Positions 27,905-37,217 of a DNA stretch of 64,000 nucleotides are shown in pieces (position 1 is the first letter of the stretch; each line of letters opens with the position of its first letter). The translations under genes and the position numbers were made by a program. The DNA comes from Trinickia dabaoshanensis (GTDB taxonomy: Bacteria; Pseudomonadota; Gammaproteobacteria; Burkholderiales; Burkholderiaceae), in contig NZ_PNYA01000001.1 in assembly GCF_002879885.1 (NCBI RefSeq), positions 186,001 through 250,000 on the forward strand, read 5' to 3'. The notes below the pieces were generated by a model. It searched no databases, had not been told where the DNA came from, and worked only from the letters and a program-made list of their open reading frames with translations.

Positions 27905-28384
27905 TCAAACTCGGCGCGTCATATGGCGGATGGCACTGAGTTGACCCAACCGGGGCCCCGCCACGCGATAGCCCATACGCAGGTACAAACGCGCGGCGGG
28001 GTTATCGACGAATACACGCAATTGCAATTCTTGTAGGCCGCGCTCGCGGGCCCACTGGTGCGACGTCTCGAGCAGGAACGTCCCTGCCCCTTCGCCGCGA
28101 TGCCCTTCGGCGATTTGTACATCGCGGATATGCAGCGAGTCCCCTTCCTCGGTCAGCCGCAAGACGCCGATCGGCTCGTTATCGATTTCGAGGATGAAGT
28201 TTTCGGATTCCTGCCAGCTCGCCAAAAACAAATCGGCTCTCCAAGCCAACCGATGCCGCTCGTAGTAGCGGCCCATGTTGGTGCGGGTCAACGCCTCAGC
28301 GAAGGCGAAATCGCTCATCGATGCTTGGCGCAGGTGGAACGGCGATGGCGCGTGGCGTGAAGGCGCGTCGGTCGGATCGAACAT
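27905..28384 (-). CDS. GNAT-family N-acetyltransferase
   Basis: A 159-residue single-domain acetyltransferase. The fold elements are the strand LHIRDVQIAEGHRGEGAGTFLL, whose EGHRGEGAG is the acetyl-CoA loop, and the C-terminal LQLRVFVDNPAARLYLRMGYRVAG. The substrate is unknown. The ATG at 28384 is used because HLRQASMSDFAFA, the first strand and helix of GNAT folds, lies upstream of the next Met. It converges with the AraC regulator. Confidence 0.85.
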   Translation of the reverse strand: MFDPTDAPSRHAPSPFHLRQASMSDFAFAEALTRTNMGRYYERHRLAWRADLFLASWQESENFILEIDNEPIGVLRLTEEGDSLHIRDVQIAEGHRGEGAGTFLLETSHQWARERGLQELQLRVFVDNPAARLYLRMGYRVAGPRLGQLSAIRHMTRRV

Positions 28385-28522
28385 CGTAGCCGGAACGAAG
28401 AGAAACCGTGATCACAGTAAGGCAGCATCGTACGACTTGCAATGGCGGATTGTCCGGGCGCGCACGAAGAGGCGACTGTCCGTCTGAAGCGACGCTGCGG
28501 GCGAGGCATGGGGAGAAGAAAA

Positions 28523-28553
28523 AAGCCCGTTCGAATCAGATTCGAACGGGCTT
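28523..28553 (-). terminator. Terminator after the downstream Glu-Asp tRNA pair
   Basis: A perfect 14-bp stem (28523-28536 with 28540-28553) and three-base loop, followed on the minus strand by TTTTTTC. It lies just past tRNA-Asp. Confidence 0.9.
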
Positions 28554-28559
28554 CTTATT

Positions 28560-28636
28560 TGGCGGAGTGGACGGGACTCGAACCCGCGACCCCCGGCGTG
28601 ACAGGCCGGTATTCTAACCGACTGAACTACCACTCC
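28560..28636 (-). tRNA. tRNA-Asp (GTC), copy 2
   Basis: 77-base tRNA gene including encoded CCA. The anticodon stem-loop CCGGC-CTGTCAC-GCCGG carries anticodon GTC; the T arm has GGTTCGAGTCC. The sequence is identical to the copy at 28866-28942. Confidence 0.97.
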
Positions 28637-28714
28637 AGTCTTGCATCTTCGCTCGCGAACGTCGGTTGTTTCCGCAAGCTGCAGCGCTTCGATCACGAAG
28701 CACCGCCGATGTTT

Positions 28715-28790
28715 TGGCGTCCCCTAGGGGATTCGAACCCCTGTACTCACCGTGAAAGGGTGATGTCCTAGGCCTCTAGACGAAGGGGAC
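28715..28790 (-). tRNA. tRNA-Glu (TTC), copy 2
   Basis: 76-base tRNA gene with encoded CCA. It begins GTCCCCTTCGTCTAGAGG and has anticodon TTC in the loop CTTTCAC between complementary stem halves. It is identical to the copy at 29022-29097. Confidence 0.97.
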
Positions 28791-28830
28791 AACAGGTACT
28801 GCTCAATATACTGCTTACACTTTTATTAAA

Positions 28831-28862
28831 AAAGCCCGTTCAAGGAACCCTGAACGGGCTTT
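28831..28862 (-). terminator. Terminator after the upstream Glu-Asp tRNA pair
   Basis: A 12-bp stem (28831-28842 with 28851-28862), eight-base loop and a minus-strand T run. Its stem AAAGCCCGTTCA shares its core with the terminator of the second pair, consistent with duplication of the whole unit. Confidence 0.9.
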
Positions 28863-28865
28863 GTC

Positions 28866-28942
28866 TGGCGGAGTGGACGGGACTCGAACCCGCGACCCCC
28901 GGCGTGACAGGCCGGTATTCTAACCGACTGAACTACCACTCC
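28866..28942 (-). tRNA. tRNA-Asp (GTC), copy 1
   Basis: 77-base gene with encoded CCA, identical in sequence to the copy at 28560-28636. It follows tRNA-Glu copy 1 by 79 bases in the direction of transcription. Confidence 0.97.
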
Positions 28943-29021
28943 ATAACAACTCATCATACTCACGAGCGTCGGTCTCGTCTCGTAAGCTGCGATGCTTCTT
29001 CACCGAAGCACCGCCGATGTT

Positions 29022-29097
29022 TGGCGTCCCCTAGGGGATTCGAACCCCTGTACTCACCGTGAAAGGGTGATGTCCTAGGCCTCTAGACGAAGGGGAC
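29022..29097 (-). tRNA. tRNA-Glu (TTC), copy 1
   Basis: 76-base gene with encoded CCA and anticodon TTC. It is the first gene after the promoter at 29155-29183, and decodes GAA/GAG. Confidence 0.97.
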
Positions 29098-29154
29098 AAA
29101 ATCTTTTCACTACCGCGATTCGCTTTTCAACTTTCGTCAACAGCGAAGAACGCT

Positions 29155-29183
29155 ATTCTAACTCGTCGATCAGCGTTTGTGAA
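29155..29183 (-). promoter_or_regulatory. Sigma-70 promoter of the Glu-Asp tRNA genes
   Basis: On the minus strand TTCACA (29183-29178) and TAGAAT (29160-29155) are separated by exactly 17 bases, each one mismatch from consensus. Transcription would start about 50 bases before tRNA-Glu copy 1. Confidence 0.7.
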
Positions 29184-29546
29184 GTTTTTTCTTTCAGTCA
29201 CTGCACTTCGAAAGCACTTCACAACCGCCTTCCGACCATATCGCGCAATATACCGCTAAACGCGACACCTCGAACAGCAGAGCCTCGCATTATACGCATA
29301 CGTCGCACGGCCATGCAAGCGGTTTTCATTGGGGATGGCTAAAGTATGGAAGGAATGTCTAGCGGAAGCTCGTTGAAGTAAGTCAACGTTCCGATGTGTG
29401 CCGCCTTCGGCGCCGGTTGGATGTCCGCTCTCCCGATGACCTTGCGAGCGAGCGAGCGAGCGATCGATCGATTCGGCAGCGACACCACTTGGGCACAACG
29501 GCGGAAACAGGAGGGAGGAAATCTACGAGCCGTAGAAAAAGAAAAA

Positions 29547-29567
29547 GCCCTGGAAACCAGAGCTTTT
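29547..29567 (-). terminator. Terminator after tRNA-Ala
   Basis: AAGCCCTGG (29547-29555) pairs with CCAGAGCTT (29559-29567) with one mismatch around an AAA loop; on the minus strand a T-rich tract TTTTTCTTTTTC follows. Confidence 0.8.
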
Positions 29568-29589
29568 CTTTGATTCTGTCTGCGATGTT

Positions 29590-29665
<76 letters not shown>

Positions 29666-29683
29666 TTGCAGAACAGAAATGAG

Positions 29684-29712
29684 ATTATATGGACCCTTTT
29701 CCGTCTTGTAAA
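29684..29712 (-). promoter_or_regulatory. Sigma-70 promoter of tRNA-Ala
   Basis: On the minus strand TTTACA (29712-29707) and a perfect TATAAT (29689-29684) are separated by 17 bases. The predicted start is about 12 bases before the tRNA. Confidence 0.8.
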
Positions 29713-29779
29713 TACCCTTCCCTGATCTTTTTGCATTTTTTCGCGAGGCGATCAGGAATGCCGCGGCAATGACCGCCGG

Positions 29780-31189
29780 TCAGATCGAGAGCCCCGCTTC
29801 GATACGGCTCACGACACACTCGCGCCCGAACAACACCAAGACCGCGTCGATCGACGGCGTATGCGTCGTGCCGGCCACGAACAAACGCACGGGCATCGCC
29901 AGTTGCGGCATCTTGAGTTTGTGCGCGGCCAGGGTAGCCTTCAGCGCGGCGGCCACGCCCTCCTTCGTCCACTCACACGTGCGCAGCGCGGCGGCGAGTT
30001 CGGCGAGCGCCGGGCGCACCGCATCGGTCACGTGCTGTGCAAGCGCTTCGGGTTCCGGTGCCGGAGCGCGATAGAACATCGCCGCGTTTTCGACGATCTC
30101 CTTGACGGTCGTCGCGCGATCTTTCATCAGCCCGATGACCGATGCCGCGTCAGGACCGCTAGCAAGCGCGGCATCATCGATACCGAGTTCGGCAAAGAAC
30201 GGCACCGCCAACTGCGCGAGCCGTGCGTTGTCCGCCTCTTTGATGTAGTGATTGTTGAGCCAGTTCAGCTTGCTGTGATCGTACTGCGCGGGCGACTTGC
30301 CCAGATGCTCGAGGTCGAACCACTCGACGAACTGCTCGCGCGAAAAGATCTCGGCGTCGCCGTGCGACCAGCCCAGACGCGCCAAGTAGTTCAGCACCGC
30401 CTCGGGCAAATAACCGGCATCGCGGTAGCCCATCACGCTCATGGCGCCGTGCCGCTTGCTCATCTTCTCGCCCGCTTCGTTCAGCACGGTCGGCAAGTGC
30501 GCGTACACGGGCGTTTCGCCGCCGAGCGCACGCAGGATGTTGATCTGCCGCGGCGTGTTGTTGACATGATCGTCGCCGCGAATCACGTGCGTGATGCGCA
30601 TATCGAGATCGTCCACCACGACGCAGAAGTTGTAGGTCGGCGTACCGTCGGGACGCGCGATCACCAAGTCGTCGAGCTCGTCGTTCGAGATTTCGACGCG
30701 CCCTTTGACCGCGTCGTCCCAAGCAACGACGCCGTCGAGCGGATTCTTGAAACGGATCACCGGCTCCACGCCGGCGGGCGGCGCCGGCAGCGTCTTACCC
30801 GGCTCCGGACGCCACGTGCCGTCATAGCGCGGCTTCTCTCCCGCGGCACGCTGGCGCTCGCGCAAAACTTCGAGCTCTTCCATCGACATATAGCAGCGAT
30901 ACGCGAGCCCTTGATCGAGCATTTGGGCGATGACCTCGCGATACCGGTCCATGCGCTGCATCTGATAGAACGGACCTTCGTCGAAGTCCAGACCGAGCCA
31001 CTTCATCCCTTCGAGAATCGCATCGACCGACGCGGCGGTGGAGCGCTCGACGTCCGTATCCTCGATGCGCAGGATGAACGCGCCATGCATCTTGCGCGCG
31101 AACGCCCACGGATAGAGCGCGGAGCGGATGTTGCCGAGATGGATGAAACCGGTGGGACTCGGAGCGAAGCGGGTACGGACGGTGGTCAT
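29780..31189 (-). CDS. gltX: Glutamyl-tRNA synthetase
   Basis: Class I synthetase that charges tRNA-Glu. From [12 protein letters not shown] the protein is 469 residues, standard length. The HIGH-equivalent is HLGN (residues 17-20) in [11 protein letters not shown], and KMSKRHG lies near residue 242. [10 protein letters not shown] and [11 protein letters not shown] are also present. The frame is open upstream into the patatin control region, but ATG 31189 begins the conserved Rossmann strand. The next genes downstream on the same strand are tRNA-Ala and the two tRNA-Glu copies, its own substrate. Confidence 0.98.
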   Translation of the reverse strand: MTTVRTRFAPSPTGFIHLGNIRSALYPWAFARKMHGAFILRIEDTDVERSTAASVDAILEGMKWLGLDFDEGPFYQMQRMDRYREVIAQMLDQGLAYRCYMSMEELEVLRERQRAAGEKPRYDGTWRPEPGKTLPAPPAGVEPVIRFKNPLDGVVAWDDAVKGRVEISNDELDDLVIARPDGTPTYNFCVVVDDLDMRITHVIRGDDHVNNTPRQINILRALGGETPVYAHLPTVLNEAGEKMSKRHGAMSVMGYRDAGYLPEAVLNYLARLGWSHGDAEIFSREQFVEWFDLEHLGKSPAQYDHSKLNWLNNHYIKEADNARLAQLAVPFFAELGIDDAALASGPDAASVIGLMKDRATTVKEIVENAAMFYRAPAPEPEALAQHVTDAVRPALAELAAALRTCEWTKEGVAAALKATLAAHKLKMPQLAMPVRLFVAGTTHTPSIDAVLVLFGRECVVSRIEAGLSI

Positions 31190-31435
31190 AGATAGCGTCG
31201 ATGGTTCGATGGCGTGTACGCGGGCGGCATGCCGTCGAGCGAACAGAAATAGAGCGCAATTATACCCGGCGCCTCGCGTTGCTCGCCCGGCGACGGCCAA
31301 GCGGCGAGCGCCGCGTCCGAACGCTTTGCCGTATGATGTGCCCGCGCCGCCTTCGCGAGCGGCGTGCCGGCGGGTGCACAGGTCCCAGTCCGGCGATCGA
31401 TGCGCGCCAATCCCGGCGCGCCGCTGGAGATATCG

Positions 31436-32380
31436 TTGAAACCGTCTTCCCCTCGCCTCACCCGCCGCGGCTTTTCGATTGCTTGCGCATCGGCCCTCCT
31501 CGCCGCCTGCGCATCGCCCGCCACGCGTACGAACGAATCGAACATCTCCCCGGCTCAGCCGCCGGCCGCGCCGCCCAAACCGCTTCGCATCGGACTCGCG
31601 CTCGGCGGCGGCGCCGCCCGCGGCTTCTCGCATATCGGCGTAATCAAGGCGCTCGAGGCACGTGGCCTACAGATCGACATCGTCTGCGGCACGAGCGCGG
31701 GCTCGGTCGTGGGCGCGCTTTACGCGTCGGGAATGAGCGGCTTGCAAATCAACAAGCTCGCGTTGACGATGGACGAAGCGTCGATCAGCGATTGGGCCAT
31801 GCCGTTTCGCACGCGCGGGTTCTTGCAAGGGCTCGCGCTGCAGAACTACGTGGACACGACGCTGCAGCATCGCACGATCGAGAAAATGGCCAAGCCGCTC
31901 GGCATCGTCGCCACCGATCTTCGCAACGGCCAGCCGATCCTGTTCCAGCGTGGCGATACCGGTATCGCCGTGCGCGCTTCGTGCAGCGTTCCGTCTATCT
32001 TCGAGCCGGTCAAAATCGGCGGCCACGAGTATGTGGACGGCGGCCTCGTCAGCCCCGTGCCGGCCTCGTTCGCGCGCAAGATGGGCGCAGACTTCGTCAT
32101 CGCCGTAGATATCTCGGCCAATCCGGAAAGCGCTGCGACGCAGAACTCGTTCGACGTACTGCTACAAACGTTCACGATCATGGGTCAGACGATCAAGACG
32201 TATGAACTCGAGAAGTACGCCGACTTCGTCATTCGCCCGAACCTGGCGGCCATGAGCGGCAGCAACTTCGGCCAACGCAACGAAGCGATCCTCGCTGGTG
32301 AAGCAGCCGTCGCGCGGCTGTACCCCGAACTGCAACGCAAGCTCGCCGAGCGGCGCGCGGGCGTGGCAGCGGCCGCTTGA
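31436..32380 (+). CDS. Patatin-like phospholipase, predicted Tat-exported lipoprotein
   Basis: A 314-residue serine hydrolase. The N terminus has the twin-arginine form [12 protein letters not shown] and a lipobox LLAAC with Cys25. The patatin catalytic parts are the oxyanion loop [12 protein letters not shown] (57-68), the nucleophile Ser88 in GTSAGS and Asp201 in [11 protein letters not shown], forming a Ser-Asp dyad. It should act on membrane lipids at the envelope. I chose TTG 31436 because GGAG lies six bases upstream and the signal peptide then begins correctly; ATG 31400 and 31364 are longer alternatives. It diverges from gltX. Confidence 0.88.
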   Translation: MKPSSPRLTRRGFSIACASALLAACASPATRTNESNISPAQPPAAPPKPLRIGLALGGGAARGFSHIGVIKALEARGLQIDIVCGTSAGSVVGALYASGMSGLQINKLALTMDEASISDWAMPFRTRGFLQGLALQNYVDTTLQHRTIEKMAKPLGIVATDLRNGQPILFQRGDTGIAVRASCSVPSIFEPVKIGGHEYVDGGLVSPVPASFARKMGADFVIAVDISANPESAATQNSFDVLLQTFTIMGQTIKTYELEKYADFVIRPNLAAMSGSNFGQRNEAILAGEAAVARLYPELQRKLAERRAGVAAAA

Positions 32381-32407
32381 CCGCGCGAAGCCTCGGACCC
32401 AATAGCA

Positions 32408-32431
32408 AAAGCCCGCTCTAAGGCGGGCTTT
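32408..32431. terminator. Bidirectional terminator between patatin and NlpC/P60 genes
   Basis: AAAGCCCGC (32408-32416) pairs perfectly with GCGGGCTTT (32423-32431) around a six-base loop, between convergent genes. Confidence 0.85.
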
Positions 32432-32502
32432 CTAGCGGCAAGGACGAAATCCATACCGCGTCGTTCGATTGCCGGACGTATTCACGCCCGGCCGGATGCC
32501 GC

Positions 32503-33231
32503 TCAGTTGCTGCCGGTGCCGGTCCCGGCGGATGCGTCGCCGCCCATCGTCGCACTCACGCGCTTGCGCAGATCTTCGACGTTCACGGGGAACTGCGTTT
32601 CGATCCGCCGCGCGCCCGTGAAGCGCTTCTCCCAATAGCCGTCATCGAGATCGTCGACACGGATCGTGCTGCCCGTCGAGGGCGAATGCACGAACTTGTT
32701 GCCGCCGATGTAGATGCCGACGTGCGAGAACGTACGGCGCATCGTGTTGAAAAAGACGAGATCGCCCGGTTTCAAATCGGCCATCCGGACCTTTTCTCCC
32801 ACGCGGCTCATTTCCTCGGCACGGCGCGGCAGCGCCATTCCGAGCGTGTCTTGGAACACGTAGCGCACGAAACCGCTGCAATCGAGACCCGAATCGGGCG
32901 AACTGCCGCCCCAACGGTAGCGCACGCCGATCATGTTCAGCGCGCCGACGACCACGTCGCCGGCCTTGCCCGCGACGCCCGAGAGGAACGCCTTGGCACG
33001 ACCGCTCGTGCTCGTATCCGCTGCGGGGAGGTTGCTCGTATTAGAAGCGAGAGAAGAAGACGATGCGGAAGACGACCCATCCGACTCGAGGTGAGCCGGA
33101 ATGGGGGAAGCGATTTGCGGGGAGCTACTCGTTTCGTCTGCGAACGCGCCGGTAGCTGCCGTCATCAACACGCCAATGAACATCCCGGCGACGACGCGCG
33201 TACAAGCCTGGGCAAAATTTCGGTGCTGCAT
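32503..33231 (-). CDS. NlpC/P60 (C40) family peptidoglycan hydrolase, exported
   Basis: A 242-residue protein that should cleave peptidoglycan stem peptides in the periplasm. A signal peptide covers about residues 1-31 (VVAGMFIGVLMTAATGAFA). A Ser-rich linker (about 52-76) leads to the C40 domain from about 93. The catalytic triad is Cys118 in GLDCSGFV, His170 in TFSHVGIYIG and His182 in KFVHSPS. The C-terminal tail is Gly/Thr-rich. The gene is monocistronic, convergent with patatin. Confidence 0.93.
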   Translation of the reverse strand: MQHRNFAQACTRVVAGMFIGVLMTAATGAFADETSSSPQIASPIPAHLESDGSSSASSSSLASNTSNLPAADTSTSGRAKAFLSGVAGKAGDVVVGALNMIGVRYRWGGSSPDSGLDCSGFVRYVFQDTLGMALPRRAEEMSRVGEKVRMADLKPGDLVFFNTMRRTFSHVGIYIGGNKFVHSPSTGSTIRVDDLDDGYWEKRFTGARRIETQFPVNVEDLRKRVSATMGGDASAGTGTGSN

Positions 33232-33356
33232 TGGTCGGTAGGTTTTGCTTAAGAATCAGAGAACTGCGGAAAGTTTGGACGATACTAGCCACGATATAAC
33301 TGATTGTCAAAACAAATTAAAAAAAACAATCGGGGTACCGTCATAATTGCCGGGAT

Positions 33357-34994
33357 TCACCCTTGCAGGCTCGCATTCAAGAGTTTTCGCGTATACGGAT
33401 GGGCCGGATTGGAGAAGATTTTTTCGACGTCCCCTGTTTCGACGATGACCCCGTTTTGCATCACGGCAACGCGGTGCGCCATCGCGCCGATGACGGCCAG
33501 GTCATGGCTGATGAATACGAAACCGAGGTTGTACTTGTGCTGCAGTGTCGCGAGCAGGGTCAGAACCTGCTGCTGAATCGAGACGTCGAGCGCACTCGTC
33601 GGCTCATCGAGCACTAATAAGCGAGGCTCCAGCACGAGCGCACGGGCAATCGCGATCCGTTGCCGCTGACCGCCCGAGAACTCGTGCGGATAACGCGTGA
33701 GTGCCGTACGATCGATCCCCACTTCTTTCAATACCGTGGAGACCTTTTCGCGCCGAGCCGCCGCATCGAGCTGCGGCCGATGCAACGCAAGCCCCTCCCC
33801 GACGATGCGCTCGATCGTCTGCCGAGGCGAAAGCGAACTGAAGGGATCTTGGAAGACGACCTGCATATTCGAGCGCAACGTCGTCTGCTCCCGCCCCCGG
33901 TAGCTCGCAAGCGGCCGGCCCTGGAACTCGATCGACCCGCCGGCCGTGCGTTGCAGACCGAGCAGCGCCATCGCGAGCGTCGATTTGCCCGAGCCGGATT
34001 CCCCGACGACGCCAAGCGTCTCGCCCTGCCGAACGTCGAGCGTGGCATTCGAGACGGCTTCGAATCGGTCGGAGCGAAACCAACCGCGAATACCCGGCGC
34101 TTGCGTCGGGAACGACACCGACACCTCGCGCGCATCGAGCAGCACCGGCGCGATCGGCAACACGGGCGTCACCTGCCTTCGCGGACGGCTGGCGATCAGC
34201 TTGCGCGTATACGGATGCTGCGGCGATTCGAAGATGCGCTCCACCGGACCGCTTTCGACGAGCACGCCCCGCTCCATGACCGCGACGCGCTGCGCGAAGC
34301 GCTTGACTAGGTTCAGATCGTGCGTGATCAAGAGCACGGCCATGCCGCGCTTTTGCGCTTCGTCGCGCTGGATTTCGAGCAGCAGATCGACGATTTGCGC
34401 GCGGATCGTGACGTCGAGCGCGGTGGTCGGCTCGTCCGCCAGCAACAAACGCGGACGGCAAGCGAGGGCCATCGCGATCATCGCTCGCTGGCGTTGACCG
34501 CCCGAGAGCTGATGCGGATAGCTCAGAACCCGCTTTTCCGGTTCGGTCACCCCCGTTCGCGCCAGTAACTGGACGGCGCGAATGCGGCCCTGCTGCGGCG
34601 AGACGCCCTCATGCGCGACGATCGTCTCCGCGATCTGCTCCCCGACCGTGAAGAGCGGATTAAGGGCCGTCATCGGCTCCTGAAAGATCATTGCGATATC
34701 GGATCCGCGCAGGCCCTGCATGGCCCGCTCGCTTTTCCCGAGCAGGTCCTCGCCGGCAAAGCGCACCGCCCCCGTCACGCGCGCCTCGCCAAGGAGGCGC
34801 AGGATCGCGAGCGCGGTGACCGTCTTGCCCGAACCTGATTCGCCCACGAGCGCCACCCGCTCGCCCTGCTCGATCGCGAACGTGAGGTCGTCGACGGCAA
34901 CCGTCTCGCCGAACGTCACGTGCAGATGCTCGAGCTCGAGCAACGGAGCGCCTCCGCTTTCGCGAGCGTCATGAGCCGTCGTCGATGCGTTCAT
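33357..34994 (-). CDS. yejF: Peptide ABC transporter, dual ATP-binding protein
   Basis: A 545-residue ATPase with two fused nucleotide-binding domains of the oligopeptide class. Walker A sites are [10 protein letters not shown] (51-60) and [14 protein letters not shown] (near 335). Signatures are [15 protein letters not shown] and [15 protein letters not shown], with Walker [14 protein letters not shown] and [12 protein letters not shown]. The ATG overlaps the yejE stop by four bases (34991-34994). It energises the YejB/YejE permease. E. coli YejABEF imports peptides including microcin C, and the intact set implies similar uptake here. Confidence 0.95.
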   Translation of the reverse strand: MNASTTAHDARESGGAPLLELEHLHVTFGETVAVDDLTFAIEQGERVALVGESGSGKTVTALAILRLLGEARVTGAVRFAGEDLLGKSERAMQGLRGSDIAMIFQEPMTALNPLFTVGEQIAETIVAHEGVSPQQGRIRAVQLLARTGVTEPEKRVLSYPHQLSGGQRQRAMIAMALACRPRLLLADEPTTALDVTIRAQIVDLLLEIQRDEAQKRGMAVLLITHDLNLVKRFAQRVAVMERGVLVESGPVERIFESPQHPYTRKLIASRPRRQVTPVLPIAPVLLDAREVSVSFPTQAPGIRGWFRSDRFEAVSNATLDVRQGETLGVVGESGSGKSTLAMALLGLQRTAGGSIEFQGRPLASYRGREQTTLRSNMQVVFQDPFSSLSPRQTIERIVGEGLALHRPQLDAAARREKVSTVLKEVGIDRTALTRYPHEFSGGQRQRIAIARALVLEPRLLVLDEPTSALDVSIQQQVLTLLATLQHKYNLGFVFISHDLAVIGAMAHRVAVMQNGVIVETGDVEKIFSNPAHPYTRKLLNASLQG

Positions 34995-36103
34995 TGGTTG
35001 CCCCCTGCGCGCATCGCGTCCGCGATCCGCGTGTCCATCGCGTTACGCAATGCGTCGCCCATGAACGTGAGCAAGAGCAGCGTGACGACCAGTACGCCGA
35101 ACGTCGAGAGCGAGATCCACCAGGCATCGAGATTCGCTTTGCCCTCGGAGAGCAATTCGCCGAGGCTCGGCGTGGGCGCCGGCACGCCCAAGCCAAGGAA
35201 ATCCAGACTCGTCAACGCGAGAATCGATCCGCTCATGCGAAACGGTAGGAACGTGATGACCGGCGTCATACTGTTGGGCAGCACATGCCGCCAAATGATC
35301 TGCCAATTCGATAGCCCGATGGCCCGCGCGGCGCGCACGTAGTCCTGGGAGCGATTGCGTAAGCATTCCGCGCGGACGTAATCGGACAAGCCGATCCATC
35401 CGAATAGCGACAACAGCACCACGAGGAGCAAAAAACTCGGCTCGAAGATCGATGCGAAGATGATGAGCAGGTAAAGCTCGGGCAGTGCGCTCCAAATTTC
35501 GATCAGACGCTGCCCCACGATATCGATACGGCCGCCGAAGTACCCTTGCACGGCGCCCGCGGCAATGCCGAGCACGCTGCCGATCAGCGTCAGCACCAAG
35601 GCGAATTCGACCGACACGCGAAAGCCGTACAACAGCCGGGCGAATACGTCGCGCCCTTGGGCATCCGTGCCCAGCCAGTTCTCGCGTGAAGGTGGCGCCG
35701 GGTTGGGCGCGCGCGAGAAGTAGTTCAGGGTATCGTAGTAGTAGTGGTTCGGCGGGTACAGCGCGAAATTGCCCGGCAACGCGAGCCGCTGGCGAACATA
35801 GGGGTCGAGGTAGTCGGCCGGGGCCGGGAAATCGCCGCCGAACGTCGTTTCGGCGTAGGTCTTCGCGATCGGAAAGTAATAATGGCCGTCGTATCGAACG
35901 ACGAGCGGCTTGTCGTTCGACCAGAGGGGGCCGGCCAAACTCGCGGCGAATGCAACGACGAACAGGACGAGACTCCAATAGCCGAGGCGCTGCGCCTTGA
36001 AGCGTTGCCAAACGCGCCGCATGGGCGAGCGCGAAGCGAGGACGCTAGGCAGCGCGCTGCGCGCCACGGCATCGGCCCCGGTTCGGGGACGGGCTTGACT
36101 CAA
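34991..36103 (-). CDS. yejE: Peptide ABC transporter permease
   Basis: A 370-residue permease. The first helix (LGYWSLVLFVVAFAASLAG) is followed by a long periplasmic segment typical of YejE, the GTDAQGRDVFARLLYGFRVS motif, five further helices, and the cytoplasmic EAA-like loop RAARAIGLSNWQIIWRHVLPN. The start is most likely TTG 36103, because it lies two bases after the yejB stop with GGAG eight bases upstream; GTG 36157 would overlap yejB heavily, and ATG 36022 would remove a polar N terminus. Confidence 0.9.
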   Translation of the reverse strand: MSQARPRTGADAVARSALPSVLASRSPMRRVWQRFKAQRLGYWSLVLFVVAFAASLAGPLWSNDKPLVVRYDGHYYFPIAKTYAETTFGGDFPAPADYLDPYVRQRLALPGNFALYPPNHYYYDTLNYFSRAPNPAPPSRENWLGTDAQGRDVFARLLYGFRVSVEFALVLTLIGSVLGIAAGAVQGYFGGRIDIVGQRLIEIWSALPELYLLIIFASIFEPSFLLLVVLLSLFGWIGLSDYVRAECLRNRSQDYVRAARAIGLSNWQIIWRHVLPNSMTPVITFLPFRMSGSILALTSLDFLGLGVPAPTPSLGELLSEGKANLDAWWISLSTFGVLVVTLLLLTFMGDALRNAMDTRIADAMRAGGNQ

Positions 36104-36105
36104 CG

Positions 36106-37152
36106 TTAGCGCTCCAGTCGTTCGAATTGAATGCGCGGATCGACCCAGACGTAGCACAAGTCCGAGACGAGCTTCGTCGCGAGCCCGATCAGCGTGAAGA
36201 GGTACAGCGTGCCCAGCACGACGGGATAATCGCGGCGCACGACCGATTCATAGGAAAGCAGCCCGAGGCCGTCGAGCGAAAACAGCGTTTCGATCAGCAA
36301 GCTGCCCGTGAAGAACGCGCCGATGAATGCGGCCGGGAAACCCACCACGAGGGGCAACATCGCATTGCGGAATACGTGTTTCCATAGCACGCGTTTTTCG
36401 CTCAAGCCTTTGGCGCGCGCCGTCAGCACGTATTGCTTTTTGATCTCGTCGAGAAACGCGTTCTTGGTCAGCATCGTCACGACCGCAAAGCTGCCGACGA
36501 CCGACGCCGTCACGGGCAGCGCGATGTGCCAGAGGTAATCGACGATCTTGCCGGGCACGCTCAACTGCGCGAAGTTATCGGAGACCAAACCGCGCAGCGG
36601 GAAGATCTGCAAGAACGAACCACCGCCGAAGAGCACGAGCAACAACACGCCCAGCACGAAGCCGGGTATCGCATAGCCCACGAGCACGATCAGGCTCGTG
36701 GCGACGTCGAATGTCGAGCCGTTGCGGATCGCCTTCGCGATGCCGAGCGGCACCGAGATGAGATAGGTCAGAAAGAACGTCCACAAGCCAATGCTGATCG
36801 AGACGGGCAGCTTCGATACGACGAGCGACCATACGCTTTGATGATGGAAGTAGCTTTGCCCGAGATCGAACCGCGCGAAACGCGACAGCATGAGCCCATA
36901 GCGCGTGAGCGGCGGCTTATCGAAGCCGTAGAGCGCCTTCAATTGAGCGAGTTGCTGCGCATCGACGCCCGAATGGGCGCGCAAACCGAACGGCGGGGCC
37001 TGCCCTTCCAACTGCGTGCCCTTGCGCAATTCGTAGGCCGCCTGCTCGACCGGGCCGCCCGGCACGAACTGAATGACGACGAACGTCACGGTCAGCACGC
37101 CGAGCAACGTCGGGATCATCAGCAGCAGCCGTTTGAGGATGTAGCTCCACAT
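36106..37152 (-). CDS. yejB: Peptide ABC transporter permease
   Basis: A 348-residue inner-membrane permease with six helices. N-terminal MWSYILKRLLLMIPTLLGVLTVTFVVIQFVPGGP is the OppB-type start. The cytoplasmic coupling loop is TARAKGLSEKRVLWKHVFRNA. The last helices end in YVWVDPRIQFERLER, normal for YejB. It lies 65 bases after yejA and directly before yejE. Confidence 0.95.
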   Translation of the reverse strand: MWSYILKRLLLMIPTLLGVLTVTFVVIQFVPGGPVEQAAYELRKGTQLEGQAPPFGLRAHSGVDAQQLAQLKALYGFDKPPLTRYGLMLSRFARFDLGQSYFHHQSVWSLVVSKLPVSISIGLWTFFLTYLISVPLGIAKAIRNGSTFDVATSLIVLVGYAIPGFVLGVLLLVLFGGGSFLQIFPLRGLVSDNFAQLSVPGKIVDYLWHIALPVTASVVGSFAVVTMLTKNAFLDEIKKQYVLTARAKGLSEKRVLWKHVFRNAMLPLVVGFPAAFIGAFFTGSLLIETLFSLDGLGLLSYESVVRRDYPVVLGTLYLFTLIGLATKLVSDLCYVWVDPRIQFERLER

Positions 37153-37217
37153 TGTCGTGCACCCGTGGATAAGCGAAAACCATGCATGAAATGGCCGCGA
37201 CAGGCCGCGGCCCGCGA

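Larger units (their letters stand above)
29098..29589. other. Spacer between tRNA-Glu and tRNA-Ala
   Basis: 492 bases without a protein gene. It holds the tRNA-Glu promoter (29155-29183), a stretch of four-base repeats (GCGA then TCGA, about 29444-29471) and the tRNA-Ala terminator (29547-29567). The remainder shows nothing I can name. Confidence 0.6.

Noticed and set aside
28560-29097. CRISPR-like repeated units
   Set aside because: The repeats are two pairs of intact tRNA genes and their terminators, not short repeats with unique spacers.
29098-29589. Small proteins encoded between tRNA-Glu and tRNA-Ala
   Set aside because: Open frames there are low complexity (Ser-Leu-Ala-Arg repeats from the GCGA tract) and lack ribosome-binding sites.
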